A stretch of 64,000 nucleotides of DNA from Silanimonas lenta DSM 16282 (GCF_000429065.1 NZ_AUBD01000005.1:1-64000), one strand, 5' to 3'. Counted from the first letter of the stretch, positions 43,190 to 53,888 are shown. Program-made: numbers and translations. Notes: generated by a model from the letters alone, not told the origin.

Positions 43190-45097
43190 TTAGCCCGCCG
43201 CGGCGCGAAGCCCGCCGCCGGTGGCGAGTTCCGGCCAGCGTGCCAGCAGGGCGGCGCGCACCGAGGCCGCGTCCAGCCCGGCCTCGGCCAGCAGTTCCTC
43301 GCGCGAGGCGTGGTCCTGGAAGCGGTCGGGCAGGCCGAGCAGCAGGGTGGGCTTCAGCACGCCGGCTTCGGCGAACAGTTCCAGCACCGCGGAACCGGCG
43401 CCGCCCATCACCACATTGTCCTCGAGGGTGGCGAAGCCCTCGTGGCTGGCCGCCAGCTCCAGCAGCAGGGCGCGGTCCAGCGGCTTGACGAAGCGCATGT
43501 TGACCACGGTGAGGCCAAGCTCGGCCCCCACCGCCTCGGCCACCGGCACGAGGGCGCCGAAGGCCAGCAGGGCGATGCGGCTGCCGCGCCGGCGCAGCTC
43601 GGCCTTGCCGATCGGCAGGGTATCGAGGCTGGCGGGCACGGCCACGCCGGGGCCGGTGCCGCGCGGGTAGCGCACGGCGGCCGGGCCGGGGTAGCGCAGG
43701 CCGGTCGTGAGCATGGCGCGGCATTCGGCCTCGTCGGCCGGGGCCATCACCACCATGTTCGGCACGCAGCGCAGGAAGCTGAGATCGAGGTTGCCGGCAT
43801 GGGTGGCGCCATCCGGCCCGACCACGCCGCCGCGGTCGATGGCGAACAGCACGTCGAGGTCCTGGATGGCCACGTCGTGCACCAGCTGGTCGTAGCCGCG
43901 CTGCAGGAAGGTGGAGTAGATCGCCACCACCGGCTTGGCGCCCTCGCAGGCCATGCCGGCGGCCAGGGTCACCGCATGCTGCTCGGCGATCGCCACGTCG
44001 AAATAGCGCTCCGGGTACTCCCGGCTGAAGCGCACCAGGCCCGAGCCCTCGCGCATCGCCGGGGTGATGCCCATCAGCCGCGGCTCGGCGGCGGCGGCAT
44101 CGCAGAGCCAGTCGGAGAACACATCAGTGTAGGTGGGTTTCTTCGCCCCGCCCTTGTTCACCACGCCCTGGCCGGGGTCGAAGGGGCCCACCGCGTGGTA
44201 GCCGATCTGGTCGTCCTCGGCGCGCTCGTAGCCCTTGCCCTTGGTGGTGATGACGTGCAGCAGCTGCGGGCCCTTGCGGCCCTTGAGCATCTTCAGCGCC
44301 TGCAGCAGGGCCGGCAGGTCGTGGCCGTCGATCGGGCCGGTGTAGTGGAAGCCCATCTCCTCGAACAGGGTGGAGGGCACGAACATGCCCTTGGCATGCT
44401 CCTCCCAGCGGCGCATGAAGCGGGCGGCCGGGCTGGTGCGCTTGTCGCCGAGGATCTTCTTGCCGCCCTCGCGCACCGCGTTGAGCGTGCTGGAAGCCAT
44501 CAGCTTGCCCAGCATCCGGGTCAGGCCGCCCACGTTCTCCGAGATCGACATGCGGTTGTCGTTCAGCACCACCAGCACGTCGGGCTCCGGGTCCATGCCG
44601 CCGGCGTGGTTCAGGGCCTCATAGGCCATGCCGGCGGTCATCGCCCCATCGCCGATCACCGCCACCACGCGGCGCGGGTCACCGGCGCGCTGCAGGGCAG
44701 TGGCCATGCCCAGGGCGGCCGAAATGCTGGTGCTGCTGTGGCCGACGCCGAAGGTGTCGTACTCGCTTTCGCTGCGCTTCGGGAAGGGCGCCACGCCGCC
44801 CTTCTTCTTCACCGAGGTGATGCGCGCTCCACGGCCGGTGAGGATCTTGTGCGGGTAGGTCTGGTGGCCGACATCCCAGACGAGGCGGTCGTTCGGGGTG
44901 TCGTAGACCCAGTGCAGGGCCACGGTGAGCTCGATGACCCCGAGGCCGGCACCGAAGTGCCCGCCGCTCTGGCCCACCGATTCGATCAGGTACTCGCGCA
45001 GTTCGGCGGCCACGGCCGGCAGTTCGGCCTCCGGGAACTGGCGCAGGTCGGCAGGGTAGGTGATGCGGGAAAGGCGCGGGTAACGCTGGGCGTCCAT
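43190..45097 (-). CDS. dxs: 1-deoxy-D-xylulose-5-phosphate synthase
   Basis: Dxs condenses pyruvate and glyceraldehyde-3-phosphate to DXP, feeding isoprenoid, thiamine and pyridoxal-phosphate synthesis. The 635-residue thiamine-diphosphate enzyme has [49 protein letters not shown], the TPP motif [20 protein letters not shown] ... LNDNRMSIS, and the [17 protein letters not shown] region of the Pyr domain. The start [12 protein letters not shown] at 45097 fits the family. PdxA in this window uses its product pathway. Confidence 0.96.
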   Translation of the reverse strand: MDAQRYPRLSRITYPADLRQFPEAELPAVAAELREYLIESVGQSGGHFGAGLGVIELTVALHWVYDTPNDRLVWDVGHQTYPHKILTGRGARITSVKKKGGVAPFPKRSESEYDTFGVGHSSTSISAALGMATALQRAGDPRRVVAVIGDGAMTAGMAYEALNHAGGMDPEPDVLVVLNDNRMSISENVGGLTRMLGKLMASSTLNAVREGGKKILGDKRTSPAARFMRRWEEHAKGMFVPSTLFEEMGFHYTGPIDGHDLPALLQALKMLKGRKGPQLLHVITTKGKGYERAEDDQIGYHAVGPFDPGQGVVNKGGAKKPTYTDVFSDWLCDAAAAEPRLMGITPAMREGSGLVRFSREYPERYFDVAIAEQHAVTLAAGMACEGAKPVVAIYSTFLQRGYDQLVHDVAIQDLDVLFAIDRGGVVGPDGATHAGNLDLSFLRCVPNMVVMAPADEAECRAMLTTGLRYPGPAAVRYPRGTGPGVAVPASLDTLPIGKAELRRRGSRIALLAFGALVPVAEAVGAELGLTVVNMRFVKPLDRALLLELAASHEGFATLEDNVVMGGAGSAVLELFAEAGVLKPTLLLGLPDRFQDHASREELLAEAGLDAASVRAALLARWPELATGGGLRAAAG

Positions 45098-45240
45098 CGG
45101 CGGCTGGGGCAAATGCGGACGGCGATTGTCCGCCCCGGGGGGGAGGGGGGGCAAGCCGAGCCCCGGGCGGGGTTCAGGCAGGACCGGGCCACGCAGGGTC
45201 CGCCCGGGGCGCGGCGCGGGCGCAGCCGGGGCAAGGGGGC

Positions 45241-46167
45241 TCAGCGCACGCTGGCGTGGCCGGCGGCGAGTGCCGCGTTCACGTAGTCGGCCACCTCGGC
45301 CTCGCTGGCCCCCGAGGCCGCGGCGATTTCCTCCACCGTGGCCGGAGCCTTGAGCATCACCGTGGCGATCCGGAAATGCTTCGGGAACTCACGCTCCACC
45401 TGCGGCCAGCGGTCGAGCTGGAAGCGGGTGCCCGCTGCATGCCCCTGAAGCCGGCCCTCGCCGCCACCCAGGGCCAGCAGCCAGGCGAGGCGGGCCAGGG
45501 GTTGCGGCTCGCCGGCCCGGGCCAGCGCTTCGGCCGCGGTCTCCGCTGTGAGCGGGGAGAGCGCGATTCGGGCCGGGTCGAGCGTGGCGTAGGGCAGCAG
45601 GGCCTTGAGCGAGCGGCCGGGAGCGAACTGCTGGCGGTCGAGGTCCACCACCAGCTCGGGAAGACCGGGGGCCCGGGCCGAGAAGGCGCCGCTGCCGGCC
45701 GCGAGCCGCGCGGCGAGGCGGGGTGCGGCGGAAGGCGCCGGGGGAGCGGACACCGGTGCGGCGGGAGGGGGTTCGACCGGGCGTGGGGGGAGCGCCTCGG
45801 CCTCCCGCGGCGGCGGAGCGGGGGGCGATGCCGGCACCGCCGGGGCCTTCGCGCTGCCGTTCCCCGGTGCCGCGCCGGCGGAGCCGATCGTTGCGAGCAC
45901 GGCGGCCAGGCCGGTGGCCGTTAGCGGGGCTTCCAGCCGGTAGGTGGTATCGGCGCGCAGGGCCTGGGTAAGGCCGATGGTCAGGACGCCGGGGGCGAAG
46001 CCGCGCATCCAGGCCATCTGGCCGTACATCGAATCGAGATCGACCAGCACCACGTCGGCCGCGGCCTCCTCGGCGATGCTCCAGCCGGGCAGGCCCAGGC
46101 CCTCGAAGAGCCGGCGGGCCTTGGCCTCATCGTCGCGGTCGAAGCCGGAGAAGCTCAGTCGGGGCAT
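45241..46167 (-). CDS. Unknown protein with receiver-like N-terminus and winged-helix-like C-terminus
   Basis: The 308-residue protein starts with a segment resembling a response-regulator receiver (residues 1-105) in which the phospho-acceptor environment is [12 protein letters not shown] Pro/Ala-rich linker of about 60 residues follows, then a C-terminal helical domain with [29 protein letters not shown] and the helix-turn-helix-like [31 protein letters not shown] recognise no named family; the receiver and wHTH readings are inferred. The start [10 protein letters not shown] is set by the domain start. It follows dxs in reverse orientation with 143 bases between. Confidence 0.65.
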   Translation of the reverse strand: MPRLSFSGFDRDDEAKARRLFEGLGLPGWSIAEEAAADVVLVDLDSMYGQMAWMRGFAPGVLTIGLTQALRADTTYRLEAPLTATGLAAVLATIGSAGAAPGNGSAKAPAVPASPPAPPPREAEALPPRPVEPPPAAPVSAPPAPSAAPRLAARLAAGSGAFSARAPGLPELVVDLDRQQFAPGRSLKALLPYATLDPARIALSPLTAETAAEALARAGEPQPLARLAWLLALGGGEGRLQGHAAGTRFQLDRWPQVEREFPKHFRIATVMLKAPATVEEIAAASGASEAEVADYVNAALAAGHASVR

Positions 46168-46287
46168 GGCAGCGCCTGTGGCAAGGGGAGCGGCCGAGTA
46201 TCGGAACTGCCCGCGCGCGGGGTCAATCCGGCGCAGGCCTGCCGCGGCCATGCTGTGGGCGGCGTCACAGGAGGGTCCTGGCCCGGC

Positions 46288-46944
46288 TCAGCCCGAGGGG
46301 CGCTGGCGTTTCGGCAGATGCGCTTTCAGGAAAGCCATCTGGTCGGCGAGGATGTGCCGGTTGGAGAGGATCAGGTGCTCCACCCAGCTCGGCCGGAAGG
46401 GCACCGCGAGCAGCGGCATGCCGGCCTGCTGCGGCGTGCGCCCGCCTTTCTTCGAGTTGCAGTGGATGCAGGCGGCCACCACGTTCTCCCACACATCCCT
46501 GCCGCCCTTCGAGGTGGGCACCACATGGTCGCGGGTGAGGGCGGTGCGGCGGCCGTCGGCGCCGCAGTAGAGGCAGAGCCACTGGTCGCGGGCGAACAGG
46601 GCGGCGTTGGTGAGGGGCGGCGTCGGGTCGGGGATCCGCGAGCGGGCATGGCCGCGGGCGGCGATGATCGGGGCGATCTCGAGCACGCTGCGGCGCCCGG
46701 TCCAGCGGTTCACGCCGCCGTGCAGCACGAGGCAGGGCTCGCCCAGGGTCCAGGCCACGGCATCACGGGCGTAGAGGCAGGCCGCGTCCTGCCAGCTCAT
46801 CCAGTTGAGGATGCGGCCGTGGGCATCGAGCGCCAGCAGGCGCGGTGGAGGGCCTGCGGGGAAGCGCGAGGGGGCAGACCCCCGTGCCGGGGCGCCATCG
46901 ACCCTGGCCAGCGCAAGTGCCGGAAGCGGCGTGGCGGGCTCCAT
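46288..46944 (-). CDS. HNH endonuclease family protein
   Basis: The 218-residue protein carries an HNH/zinc module near residues 125-170: CLYCGADGRRTALTRDHVVPTSKGG followed by WENVVAACIHCNSKKGG, giving two CxxC pairs and the DHVVPxSxGG/EN/HCN core. The preceding half (LNWMSWQDAACLYARDAVAWTLGEP) resembles the domain often found in stand-alone HNH proteins of proteobacteria. Role unknown; no restriction or phage genes are adjacent. Divergent from pip. Confidence 0.85.
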   Translation of the reverse strand: MEPATPLPALALARVDGAPARGSAPSRFPAGPPPRLLALDAHGRILNWMSWQDAACLYARDAVAWTLGEPCLVLHGGVNRWTGRRSVLEIAPIIAARGHARSRIPDPTPPLTNAALFARDQWLCLYCGADGRRTALTRDHVVPTSKGGRDVWENVVAACIHCNSKKGGRTPQQAGMPLLAVPFRPSWVEHLILSNRHILADQMAFLKAHLPKRQRPSG

Positions 46945-46973
46945 CGGAACTCGAGCATACCCCGGAATTGTGA

Positions 46974-47984
<1,011 letters not shown>

Positions 47985-47987
47985 GGC

Positions 47988-48545
47988 TCAGGCGAGCGGG
48001 CTGCCGTCCGGGTTGCGGTCCACCAGCCACAGCCCGGCCCAGAGCTTCGGGTCCATGGCATAGCCTTCGGCCATCTTCGCCGCCAGCCAGCGCGGGGCCT
48101 CGTCCACCGGCACCTCGTGCACGGTGATGTCCTCGGTTTCGTCGCCGCCGCCGGCATGTACTTTCTCAAGCCCGGTGGCGCGGCAGAAGGCGATGCGCTC
48201 GTTGCTCATGCCGGAGCTGGTGGGCCCCTCCATCAGCACCTCCACCCGCTGGGCGCGCCAGCCGGTTTCCTCGAGCAGCTCGCGGGCGGCGGCGGCCTCC
48301 AGGGTGTCCTCGCCGTCCTGGTCGCCCACCAGACCCGCCGGCATCTCGATGGTGCGCTGGCCGAGCGGCACCCGGTACTGCTCGACGAAGAGCAGGGTGC
48401 GCGCCGGAGTGACCGCCACGATGATCACGGCCTTGCCCTCGGCGTGGGTGCGTTCGGCGTATTCCCAGGTGCCGCGCACGCGGATGCGCAGCCAGCGGCC
48501 CTCCCAGGCGACGGTGTCCTTGCTGTCGGAGTCGTGACGGCTCAT
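47988..48545 (-). CDS. NUDIX hydrolase (ADP-ribose pyrophosphatase-like)
   Basis: The 185-residue protein has a complete Nudix box in GDQDGEDTLEAAAARELLEETGW (read as Gx5Ex7REUxEExGU with the catalytic REL-x-EE) preceded by EQYRVPLGQRTIEMPAG, the ADP-ribose/NDP-sugar type context. It overlaps the exonuclease gene (ATGA) and is third in a reverse nitroreductase-exonuclease-NUDIX run. The natural substrate is inferred only from the E-x-P-A-G segment. Confidence 0.88.
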   Translation of the reverse strand: MSRHDSDSKDTVAWEGRWLRIRVRGTWEYAERTHAEGKAVIIVAVTPARTLLFVEQYRVPLGQRTIEMPAGLVGDQDGEDTLEAAAARELLEETGWRAQRVEVLMEGPTSSGMSNERIAFCRATGLEKVHAGGGDETEDITVHEVPVDEAPRWLAAKMAEGYAMDPKLWAGLWLVDRNPDGSPLA

Positions 48546-49444
48546 GCCGGGAGTGTCGCGCATTCGATGAGACGGCGGCGTGTCATCGGCCCGATTCGCA
48601 GGCGTTCGCAGAGCCGGTCCAGGGCCTCGCGGTCGGGATCGCGGCGGGCGCCGTCGAAGCCCTCGGGCAGGGGCGCGTCGCGCACGATGGTCGCCAGCCG
48701 GCGCGAGAGCAGGGCTGCCTCGCGGTGTTCGCGCAGGCGCGCGGCATGGCCGGCGGCGCCGCGCAGCTTCAGCAGCGGCACTTCGTCGAGGCGCTCCAGC
48801 AGGGCGTCGAGCGAGCCGTAGAGGCCGAGCAGGGTGGCGGCGGTCTTGGGGCCGATGCCGGGCACCCCCGGGATGTTGTCGATGGCATCGCCAGTCAGGC
48901 CGAGGTAGTCGGGCACCTGGTGGGCGTGGATGCCGAAGCGCGGCCTCACTCCGGCGCAGTCCCAGCGCTCGTTCCGGGCGAAATCCCACTGCCAGTCGCC
49001 CTCGTCGAGCAGCTGCGCCATGTCCTTGTCGGCCGAGACGATCACCACGCGGCGTCCGCCGCGCCGCGCCTGCTCCGCGGCGCTGCCGATCAGGTCGTCG
49101 GCCTCGTAGTGGCCATGCGCCAGCACCGGCAGGCCGAGCGCCTCGCCGAGCGCCTTGCAGTGGCCGAACTGGCGCTTCAGTTCCTCCGGGGCCGGTTCGC
49201 GGTTGGCCTTGTAGGCCGGGTAGACCTCGTTCCGGAAACAGCGGTCCTGCGCCTCGTCGAAGGCCAGCGCGAGATGGCGGGCGCGGCTGCGGGCCAGCAG
49301 GTCGCAAAGGAAGCGGGCGAAGCCGTGCACCGCATTCACCGGCCAGCCCTCCTCGTCGGCCACGTCGGCCGGGGTGCCGTGCCAGGCGCGGAACACGTAG
49401 AGGCTGGCATCGACGAGATGCTGGGCCTCCGGCGCGGGGCTCAT
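48542..49444 (-). CDS. xni: 5'-3' exonuclease / flap endonuclease (Xni-like)
   Basis: The 300-residue protein is a stand-alone homologue of the Pol I 5' nuclease domain. It has LVDASLYVFRAWHG, FDEAQDRCFRNEVYPAYKANREPAPEELK, YEADDLIGSAAE, VSADKDMAQLL and the helix-hairpin-helix segment PDYLGLTGDAIDNIPGVPGIGPKTAATLL. It is somewhat longer than E. coli Xni (about 250). It overlaps both neighbours by four bases, so all three proteins of the run are translationally coupled. Confidence 0.87.
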   Translation of the reverse strand: MSPAPEAQHLVDASLYVFRAWHGTPADVADEEGWPVNAVHGFARFLCDLLARSRARHLALAFDEAQDRCFRNEVYPAYKANREPAPEELKRQFGHCKALGEALGLPVLAHGHYEADDLIGSAAEQARRGGRRVVIVSADKDMAQLLDEGDWQWDFARNERWDCAGVRPRFGIHAHQVPDYLGLTGDAIDNIPGVPGIGPKTAATLLGLYGSLDALLERLDEVPLLKLRGAAGHAARLREHREAALLSRRLATIVRDAPLPEGFDGARRDPDREALDRLCERLRIGPMTRRRLIECATLPA

Positions 49445-50007
49445 GGCCGGAATACCGAGAGCTTGTCGGCCAGGGCCGGGCGCAGCCGTTCCGGCGCTTC
49501 GCCCTGCGGGGTGCCGATGTGGATGAAACCGAGCAGCTGCTCCTCGGGCGCGAGGCCGAGGCCGGCCAGGATCTCGCGGTCGTAGGCGGCCCAGCCGGTG
49601 AGCCACTGGGCGCCGAAGCCCATGCCCTGCGCGGCGAGCAGCAGGGCGAAGCACACCGCGCCGCCGGAGAGGAGCTGCTCGACCACCGGCACCTTGTGAC
49701 CGGCCACCGGCGTGGCCACCACGGCGACGATGGTGGGGGCGAAGCAGAAACGCTCGCGGTCCTTCTCGAGGGCGGCGGCCGGGGCGTTCGGGTCGATCTC
49801 GCGTGCCCGGGCGACGAGCCGCTCGCCGAGCACATGGCGGGCCTCGCCCTCGATCAGCACGAAGCGCCAGGGGGCGAGCTTGCCGTGGTCGGGCACCCGC
49901 ATGGCGGCGGTGAGCAGGGCCTCGAGCTGGGCCCGGTCGGGACCGGGGGCGGCAAGCAGGCGGCTCGGCACCGAGCGGCGCTGCGTCAAGGGCGCAAGGA
50001 CATCCAT
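49441..50007 (-). CDS. Nitroreductase family protein (YdjA-like)
   Basis: The 188-residue protein has the FMN-binding RRSVPSRLL, VPDHGKLAPWRFVLIEG (the APDHGxLxPWRF loop of YdjA-like enzymes) and LLLAAQGMGFGAQWLTG. It is a small flavoprotein that probably reduces nitro or quinone compounds with NAD(P)H; the natural substrate is unknown. It is the first gene of the reverse run and is divergent from the DUF1631 gene. Confidence 0.88.
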   Translation of the reverse strand: MDVLAPLTQRRSVPSRLLAAPGPDRAQLEALLTAAMRVPDHGKLAPWRFVLIEGEARHVLGERLVARAREIDPNAPAAALEKDRERFCFAPTIVAVVATPVAGHKVPVVEQLLSGGAVCFALLLAAQGMGFGAQWLTGWAAYDREILAGLGLAPEEQLLGFIHIGTPQGEAPERLRPALADKLSVFRP

Positions 50008-50063
50008 GAGCGCAGTGTAACGGCGGGCCGCCACGATGCCCCAAGTGCCGGATGCGTCACGGT

Positions 50064-50091
50064 TTGCAAGTGTCAACGGGGCCACTATGCT
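50064..50091 (+). promoter_or_regulatory. Candidate sigma70 promoter for the DUF1631 gene
   Basis: TTGCAA (50064-50069) and TATGCT (50086-50091) are 16 bases apart in the divergent gap between the nitroreductase start (50007) and the DUF1631 ATG at 50122. The leader would be about 25 bases. Confidence 0.5.
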
Positions 50092-50121
50092 GCCCAGCCT
50101 CCCCGCGTTCCGCCCGCCGCG

Positions 50122-52350
50122 ATGAACCCCGCGAACAGCCGCCCGCCGACCTACGACGAACTCCTGCGCCACACGCGCCGCTTCGTGGTGGACCAGCTCT
50201 CGTCCCTGGTGCTCGCCGTGCTGGGCAAGGCCGATGACTGGATCTTCGATCTCGCCCAGAAGGAAGGCGAGGGCGCCGATCCCTTCGCCCGTTCGCCCAG
50301 GCTGGAGGCCATGAACAGCCTGCGCGCCACCCGCGCCACCATCGAGCGCCAGTTCGCGCGCCAGTACGAGGCCCTGTTCGACGAGCTCATCGAGCCCCGG
50401 CCGCTGGCCGTGGACGGCGCCAGTCTCAGCCTGGTGGGCGAGGAAGAGCTGGAGCAGCAGCTCGCCTCCGACCTGATCGTGGAGGCCCTGCAGCGCGCCC
50501 ACGGCCACACCCTCGACGCCCTGGCCCGCGGCATGGCGAAGCTCATGGGCACGGAATCGCTGGCGCCGCGGCAGAACCCCTTGAGCGCCCTGAACTTCGG
50601 CCATGGCCTGCACCGGGCGCTCAAGGGCATCGAGCTGCCGAACATGCTGCAGGTGGTGCTCTACAAGTACTACGAGCGCGAGCTGCTGCAGCGCTTCCCC
50701 GAGATCATCGAGCCGCTCTCGCAGCGCTTCGCCGCCGCCGGCCTGGTGCCGCGCGGCGGTCCCGGGGTGGTGCCGCGGGCCGCTGCGCCCTCGCGCCCGG
50801 CCGGCACGCCCACGGCCGGCATGGCCTCCGCCCACGCGGCCGAGGCGGGCCATGGCACGGCGGCGCCCGGGGGCGGCTGGCAGGGCCATGCCGCCGCTGT
50901 GCCCGAGGATGCCAATGTCTTCGCCCTCCTGCGCGAGATGCTGCGTGCCCTGCGCCCGGCGCAGGCCGTGGCCGACGGCGTGGCCGCGGGGGGCGGCGAG
51001 CATGGCGGGCGCCGGCCGCTCGCCACCAACGAAATGCTCTCCGTGCTCTCGCTGATGCAGGCCGAGGTGCCGCCCTCGGTGCTCGAGACCATGGAGCGCC
51101 ACGAAGCCTCGCTTTCGGTGCTGCTGAAGCGCGACCTGCTGCAGAGCGCCAGCCGCATCGGCCTCTCGCCCGAGCAGGTGCGGATCAGCCCGGACGAGGA
51201 GGATGCCGTCGATCTCGTGGGCATGCTCTTCGACGTCCTGTTCGATGAGCACGATTTCGAGCAGCGCGCCCGCAATCTGGTGAGCCGGCTCGTGGTGCCC
51301 TACGTGAAGGTGGCCCTGCTCGACAGGCGGATGTTCATGTACCGCACCCACCCGGCGCGGCGCCTGCTCAATGCCGTCACCGAGGCCTGCGAGGGCAATG
51401 CCGGCCAGAGTGCCCAGGAGCGCGAGATGCTCGGCAAGGCCGAGCAGGTGGTGGATACCCTGGTCTCCGAGTTCAACGAGGACGTGGCGATCTTCGAGAC
51501 CCTGGAGGCCGAGCTGCGCGGCTTCCTCGAGCAGCAGCGCAAGCGCATCGAGCTTGCCGAGAAGCGTGCCGCCGAGGCCCAGCGCGGCCAGGAGCGCCTC
51601 GAGCACGCCCGGCTGCAGGCCGGTGGCGAGCTTGCCAGCCGCATCGACGGCCGCAGGGTGCCGGCGGCCCTGCGCGAGTTCCTGGCCCGCAGCTGGTCGC
51701 ACCACCTTTCGCTGGTGGCCCTGCGCGACGGCACCGAATCGGATGCCTGGAACGGCGCCCTCGCGCTGGCCGACAAGCTGCTCGACCTGCTGCCCGGCGG
51801 CCGGGCGGCCGGCGTGAGCGTGGGCACTGCCATGCAGGGCCTCGGGGCCGACATCGTGGCCGTGCTCGCCAGTTCCGGCGTGCAGGGCGAGGCGGCCGAT
51901 ACCGTGATCAAGGCGCTGGCCGACGGCATCGAGGCGCAGCGCCGGGGCGACGCCCAGGCGGCCCAGCAGGCCGCGGCCGTGCTGCGCGTGGCCCCCGAGC
52001 CGCCGCCGGTGCCGCAGCCGCCGCGGCTCAAGGTGGTGGCCGGTACCGAGGTGGCGCCCGCGTTCGATCCGGACGATCTCGTCCAGTTGCGCCAGCTCAA
52101 GGTGGGCGACTGGATCGCCCTTGCCGGCGAGGACGAGAAGTTCGCCCCGGCCAAGCTGGCCTGGATCTCGCCGATCTCCAACCGCCTGATGTTCGTCAAC
52201 CGCCGCGGCGTGCGCATGCTGGTGGCCTCGGTGGAGGAGCTCGGCGTGCTGAAGAAGCAGGGCAAGCTGCAGCTGCGCGACGCCCAGGGCGGTGCCTTCG
52301 AGGATGCCCTGCAGCGCATGGTCGGGCGGCTGAAGCAGGACATCGCCTGA
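50122..52350 (+). CDS. DUF1631 family protein
   Basis: The 742-residue protein matches what I know as DUF1631: a long helical body with ELLRHTRRFVVDQLSSLVLAVL at the N-terminus, a Gly/Ala-rich spacer (about residues 210-260), a helical middle (VDLVGMLFDVLFDEHDFEQRARNLVSRLVVPYVKVALLDRRMF) and a coiled-coil stretch near residue 470. The C-terminal ~100 residues (LKVGDWIALAGEDEKFAPAKLAWISPISNRLMFVNRRGVRML) look like a small beta-barrel resembling PilZ-type domains. Some databases label relatives as thymidine phosphorylase, which the sequence does not support. Confidence 0.82.
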   Translation: MNPANSRPPTYDELLRHTRRFVVDQLSSLVLAVLGKADDWIFDLAQKEGEGADPFARSPRLEAMNSLRATRATIERQFARQYEALFDELIEPRPLAVDGASLSLVGEEELEQQLASDLIVEALQRAHGHTLDALARGMAKLMGTESLAPRQNPLSALNFGHGLHRALKGIELPNMLQVVLYKYYERELLQRFPEIIEPLSQRFAAAGLVPRGGPGVVPRAAAPSRPAGTPTAGMASAHAAEAGHGTAAPGGGWQGHAAAVPEDANVFALLREMLRALRPAQAVADGVAAGGGEHGGRRPLATNEMLSVLSLMQAEVPPSVLETMERHEASLSVLLKRDLLQSASRIGLSPEQVRISPDEEDAVDLVGMLFDVLFDEHDFEQRARNLVSRLVVPYVKVALLDRRMFMYRTHPARRLLNAVTEACEGNAGQSAQEREMLGKAEQVVDTLVSEFNEDVAIFETLEAELRGFLEQQRKRIELAEKRAAEAQRGQERLEHARLQAGGELASRIDGRRVPAALREFLARSWSHHLSLVALRDGTESDAWNGALALADKLLDLLPGGRAAGVSVGTAMQGLGADIVAVLASSGVQGEAADTVIKALADGIEAQRRGDAQAAQQAAAVLRVAPEPPPVPQPPRLKVVAGTEVAPAFDPDDLVQLRQLKVGDWIALAGEDEKFAPAKLAWISPISNRLMFVNRRGVRMLVASVEELGVLKKQGKLQLRDAQGGAFEDALQRMVGRLKQDIA

Positions 52351-52445
52351 GGGCATGAGCTGCTGCCGGCTTGGCCGCGCCAGGGGGCCTACTTCCGGCC
52401 GCGGCTTCGGCTAGCATCGGGGCATCCGTTCAGGGGAGAACGTCG

Positions 52446-53531
52446 ATGCCCGTCACCGTGGTCTGTCTCAAGGAAACCGCCGCCGGCGAGCGGCGGGTGG
52501 CGCTCAGTCCGGAAACCGCGAAGAAGCTCGCGGCACTCGGCGCGGCGCCGGCGATCGAATGCGGGGCGGGGGAGGCCTCCGGTTTCCCCGATGCGGCCTA
52601 TGCCGGCACCCGCGTGCTCGAGCGTGAAGCCGCCCTGGCGGCGGCCGATCTCCTGCTCTGCGTGCAGTCGCCGGACGCCGCCACCCTGTCGAAGCTCAAG
52701 CCCGGGGCGGTGGTGGTGGGCATGCTCGCCGCCCATGCCCCGGGTGAGCGCGAGGCAGTGCTGAAGGCCCGCGGCATCACCGCCTTCTCGATGGAAAAGC
52801 TGCCGCGCACCACCCGCGCGCAGTCGATGGACGTGCTGAGCTCGCAGGCCGGCATGGCGGGCTACAAGGCCGTGCTGCTCGGCGCCCAGCTCGCGCCGCG
52901 CTTCTTCCCGATGCTGAGCACCGCCGCCGGCACCATCCGCCCGTCCAGGGTGCTGGTCGTCGGGGCCGGCGTGGCCGGCCTGCAGGCCATCGCCACCGCG
53001 CGTCGCCTCGGGGCGCAGGTGGAAGGCTTCGATGTGCGGCCGGAGACCCGGGAGCAGATCGAATCGCTGGGCGGCAGGTTCCTCGATCTCGGGGTCTCGG
53101 CCGCCGGCAGCGGCGGCTATGCCCGCGAACTCACCGCCGAGGAGCGCGCCCTGCAGCAACAGCGCCTCGCCGAGCACCTGAAGGGCATCGACGTGGTGGT
53201 CTGCACCGCCGCGGTGCCCGGCCGCCCGGCGCCGAAGATCATCACCGCCGCGATGGTGGAGGGGATGAAACCGGGCGCCGTGGTGGTGGACATGGCCGCC
53301 GAGACCGGGGGCAACTGCGAGCTCACCCGTCCCGGCGAGACCTTCCAGCATGGCGCCGTCACCGTGGCAGGGCCGCTCAACCTGCCGAGCAGCGGGGCGG
53401 TGCATGCCAGCGAGATGTACGCCCGCAACCTTCTCAACTTCGTCTCGCTGTTCCTGAAGGAGGGCGCCATCGCCTTCGACTGGAGCGACGAACTGGTGGA
53501 GAAGACCTGCTGGGTGAGGCCCGCCGGCTGA
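52446..53531 (+). CDS. pntAA: NAD(P) transhydrogenase subunit alpha, part 1
   Basis: This is the NAD(H)-binding domain I of the proton-translocating transhydrogenase that makes NADPH from NADH at the inner membrane. The 361-residue protein has CLKETAAGERRVALSPETAKKL, ITAFSMEKLPRTTRAQSMDVLSSQAGMAGYKAVL, the Rossmann VLVVGAGVAGLQAIATARRLGA and VVDMAAETGGNCE. The start at 52446 has AGGGGAGA upstream. Subunit alpha is split into two genes here, with the second 69 bases on. Confidence 0.95.
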   Translation: MPVTVVCLKETAAGERRVALSPETAKKLAALGAAPAIECGAGEASGFPDAAYAGTRVLEREAALAAADLLLCVQSPDAATLSKLKPGAVVVGMLAAHAPGEREAVLKARGITAFSMEKLPRTTRAQSMDVLSSQAGMAGYKAVLLGAQLAPRFFPMLSTAAGTIRPSRVLVVGAGVAGLQAIATARRLGAQVEGFDVRPETREQIESLGGRFLDLGVSAAGSGGYARELTAEERALQQQRLAEHLKGIDVVVCTAAVPGRPAPKIITAAMVEGMKPGAVVVDMAAETGGNCELTRPGETFQHGAVTVAGPLNLPSSGAVHASEMYARNLLNFVSLFLKEGAIAFDWSDELVEKTCWVRPAG

Positions 53532-53600
53532 GAGCAGGCGGCAGGCGCCAGCGGCGTGGCTGCGGCGCAGGGGAACAGGCGATTGCTAAGGGGAAGAACG

Positions 53601-53888
53601 ATGGACGGCTTCGTTGCGCTCTACATCTTCATGCTCGCGGCCTTCACCGGCCACGAGATCATCTCGCGGGTGCCGGTGATCCTGCACACGCCGCTGATGT
53701 CCGGCTCCAACTTCGTGCATGGCATCGTGGTGGTCGGCGCCATGGTGGCCCTCGCCCACGCCGGCACGCCGCTGGAGCGCGCCATCGGCTTCATCGCCGT
53801 GCTGCTGGGGGCGGGCAATGCGGTGGGCGGCTACGTGGTCACCGAGCGCATGCTCGAGATGTTCAAGTCGAGCAAGGGGAAGGCCTGA
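53601..53888 (+). CDS. pntAB: NAD(P) transhydrogenase subunit alpha, part 2 (membrane)
   Basis: The 95-residue protein has three to four membrane helices (about residues 5-25, 35-52, 57-82) and supplies the first part of the proton channel, domain II. FTGHEIISRVPVILHTPLMSGSNFVHGIVVVGAM is the family hallmark. Its stop shares bases with the pntB start (TGATG). The ATG at 53601 is chosen because GGGGAAG precedes it. Confidence 0.93.
   Translation: MDGFVALYIFMLAAFTGHEIISRVPVILHTPLMSGSNFVHGIVVVGAMVALAHAGTPLERAIGFIAVLLGAGNAVGGYVVTERMLEMFKSSKGKA

Noticed and set aside
45098-45240. Regulatory RNA or small gene in the 143-base gap upstream of dxs
   Set aside because: Only a GC-rich stretch with one short GCGGAC/GTCCGC stem is seen; there is no credible reading frame or conserved motif.
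46288-46944. HNH gene as part of a restriction or mobile element
   Set aside because: No methylase, phage gene or terminal repeat adjoins it; it is flanked by housekeeping genes.
50122-52350. Thymidine phosphorylase annotation for the DUF1631 protein
   Set aside because: No phosphorylase motif is visible; the label seems to be a database carry-over.
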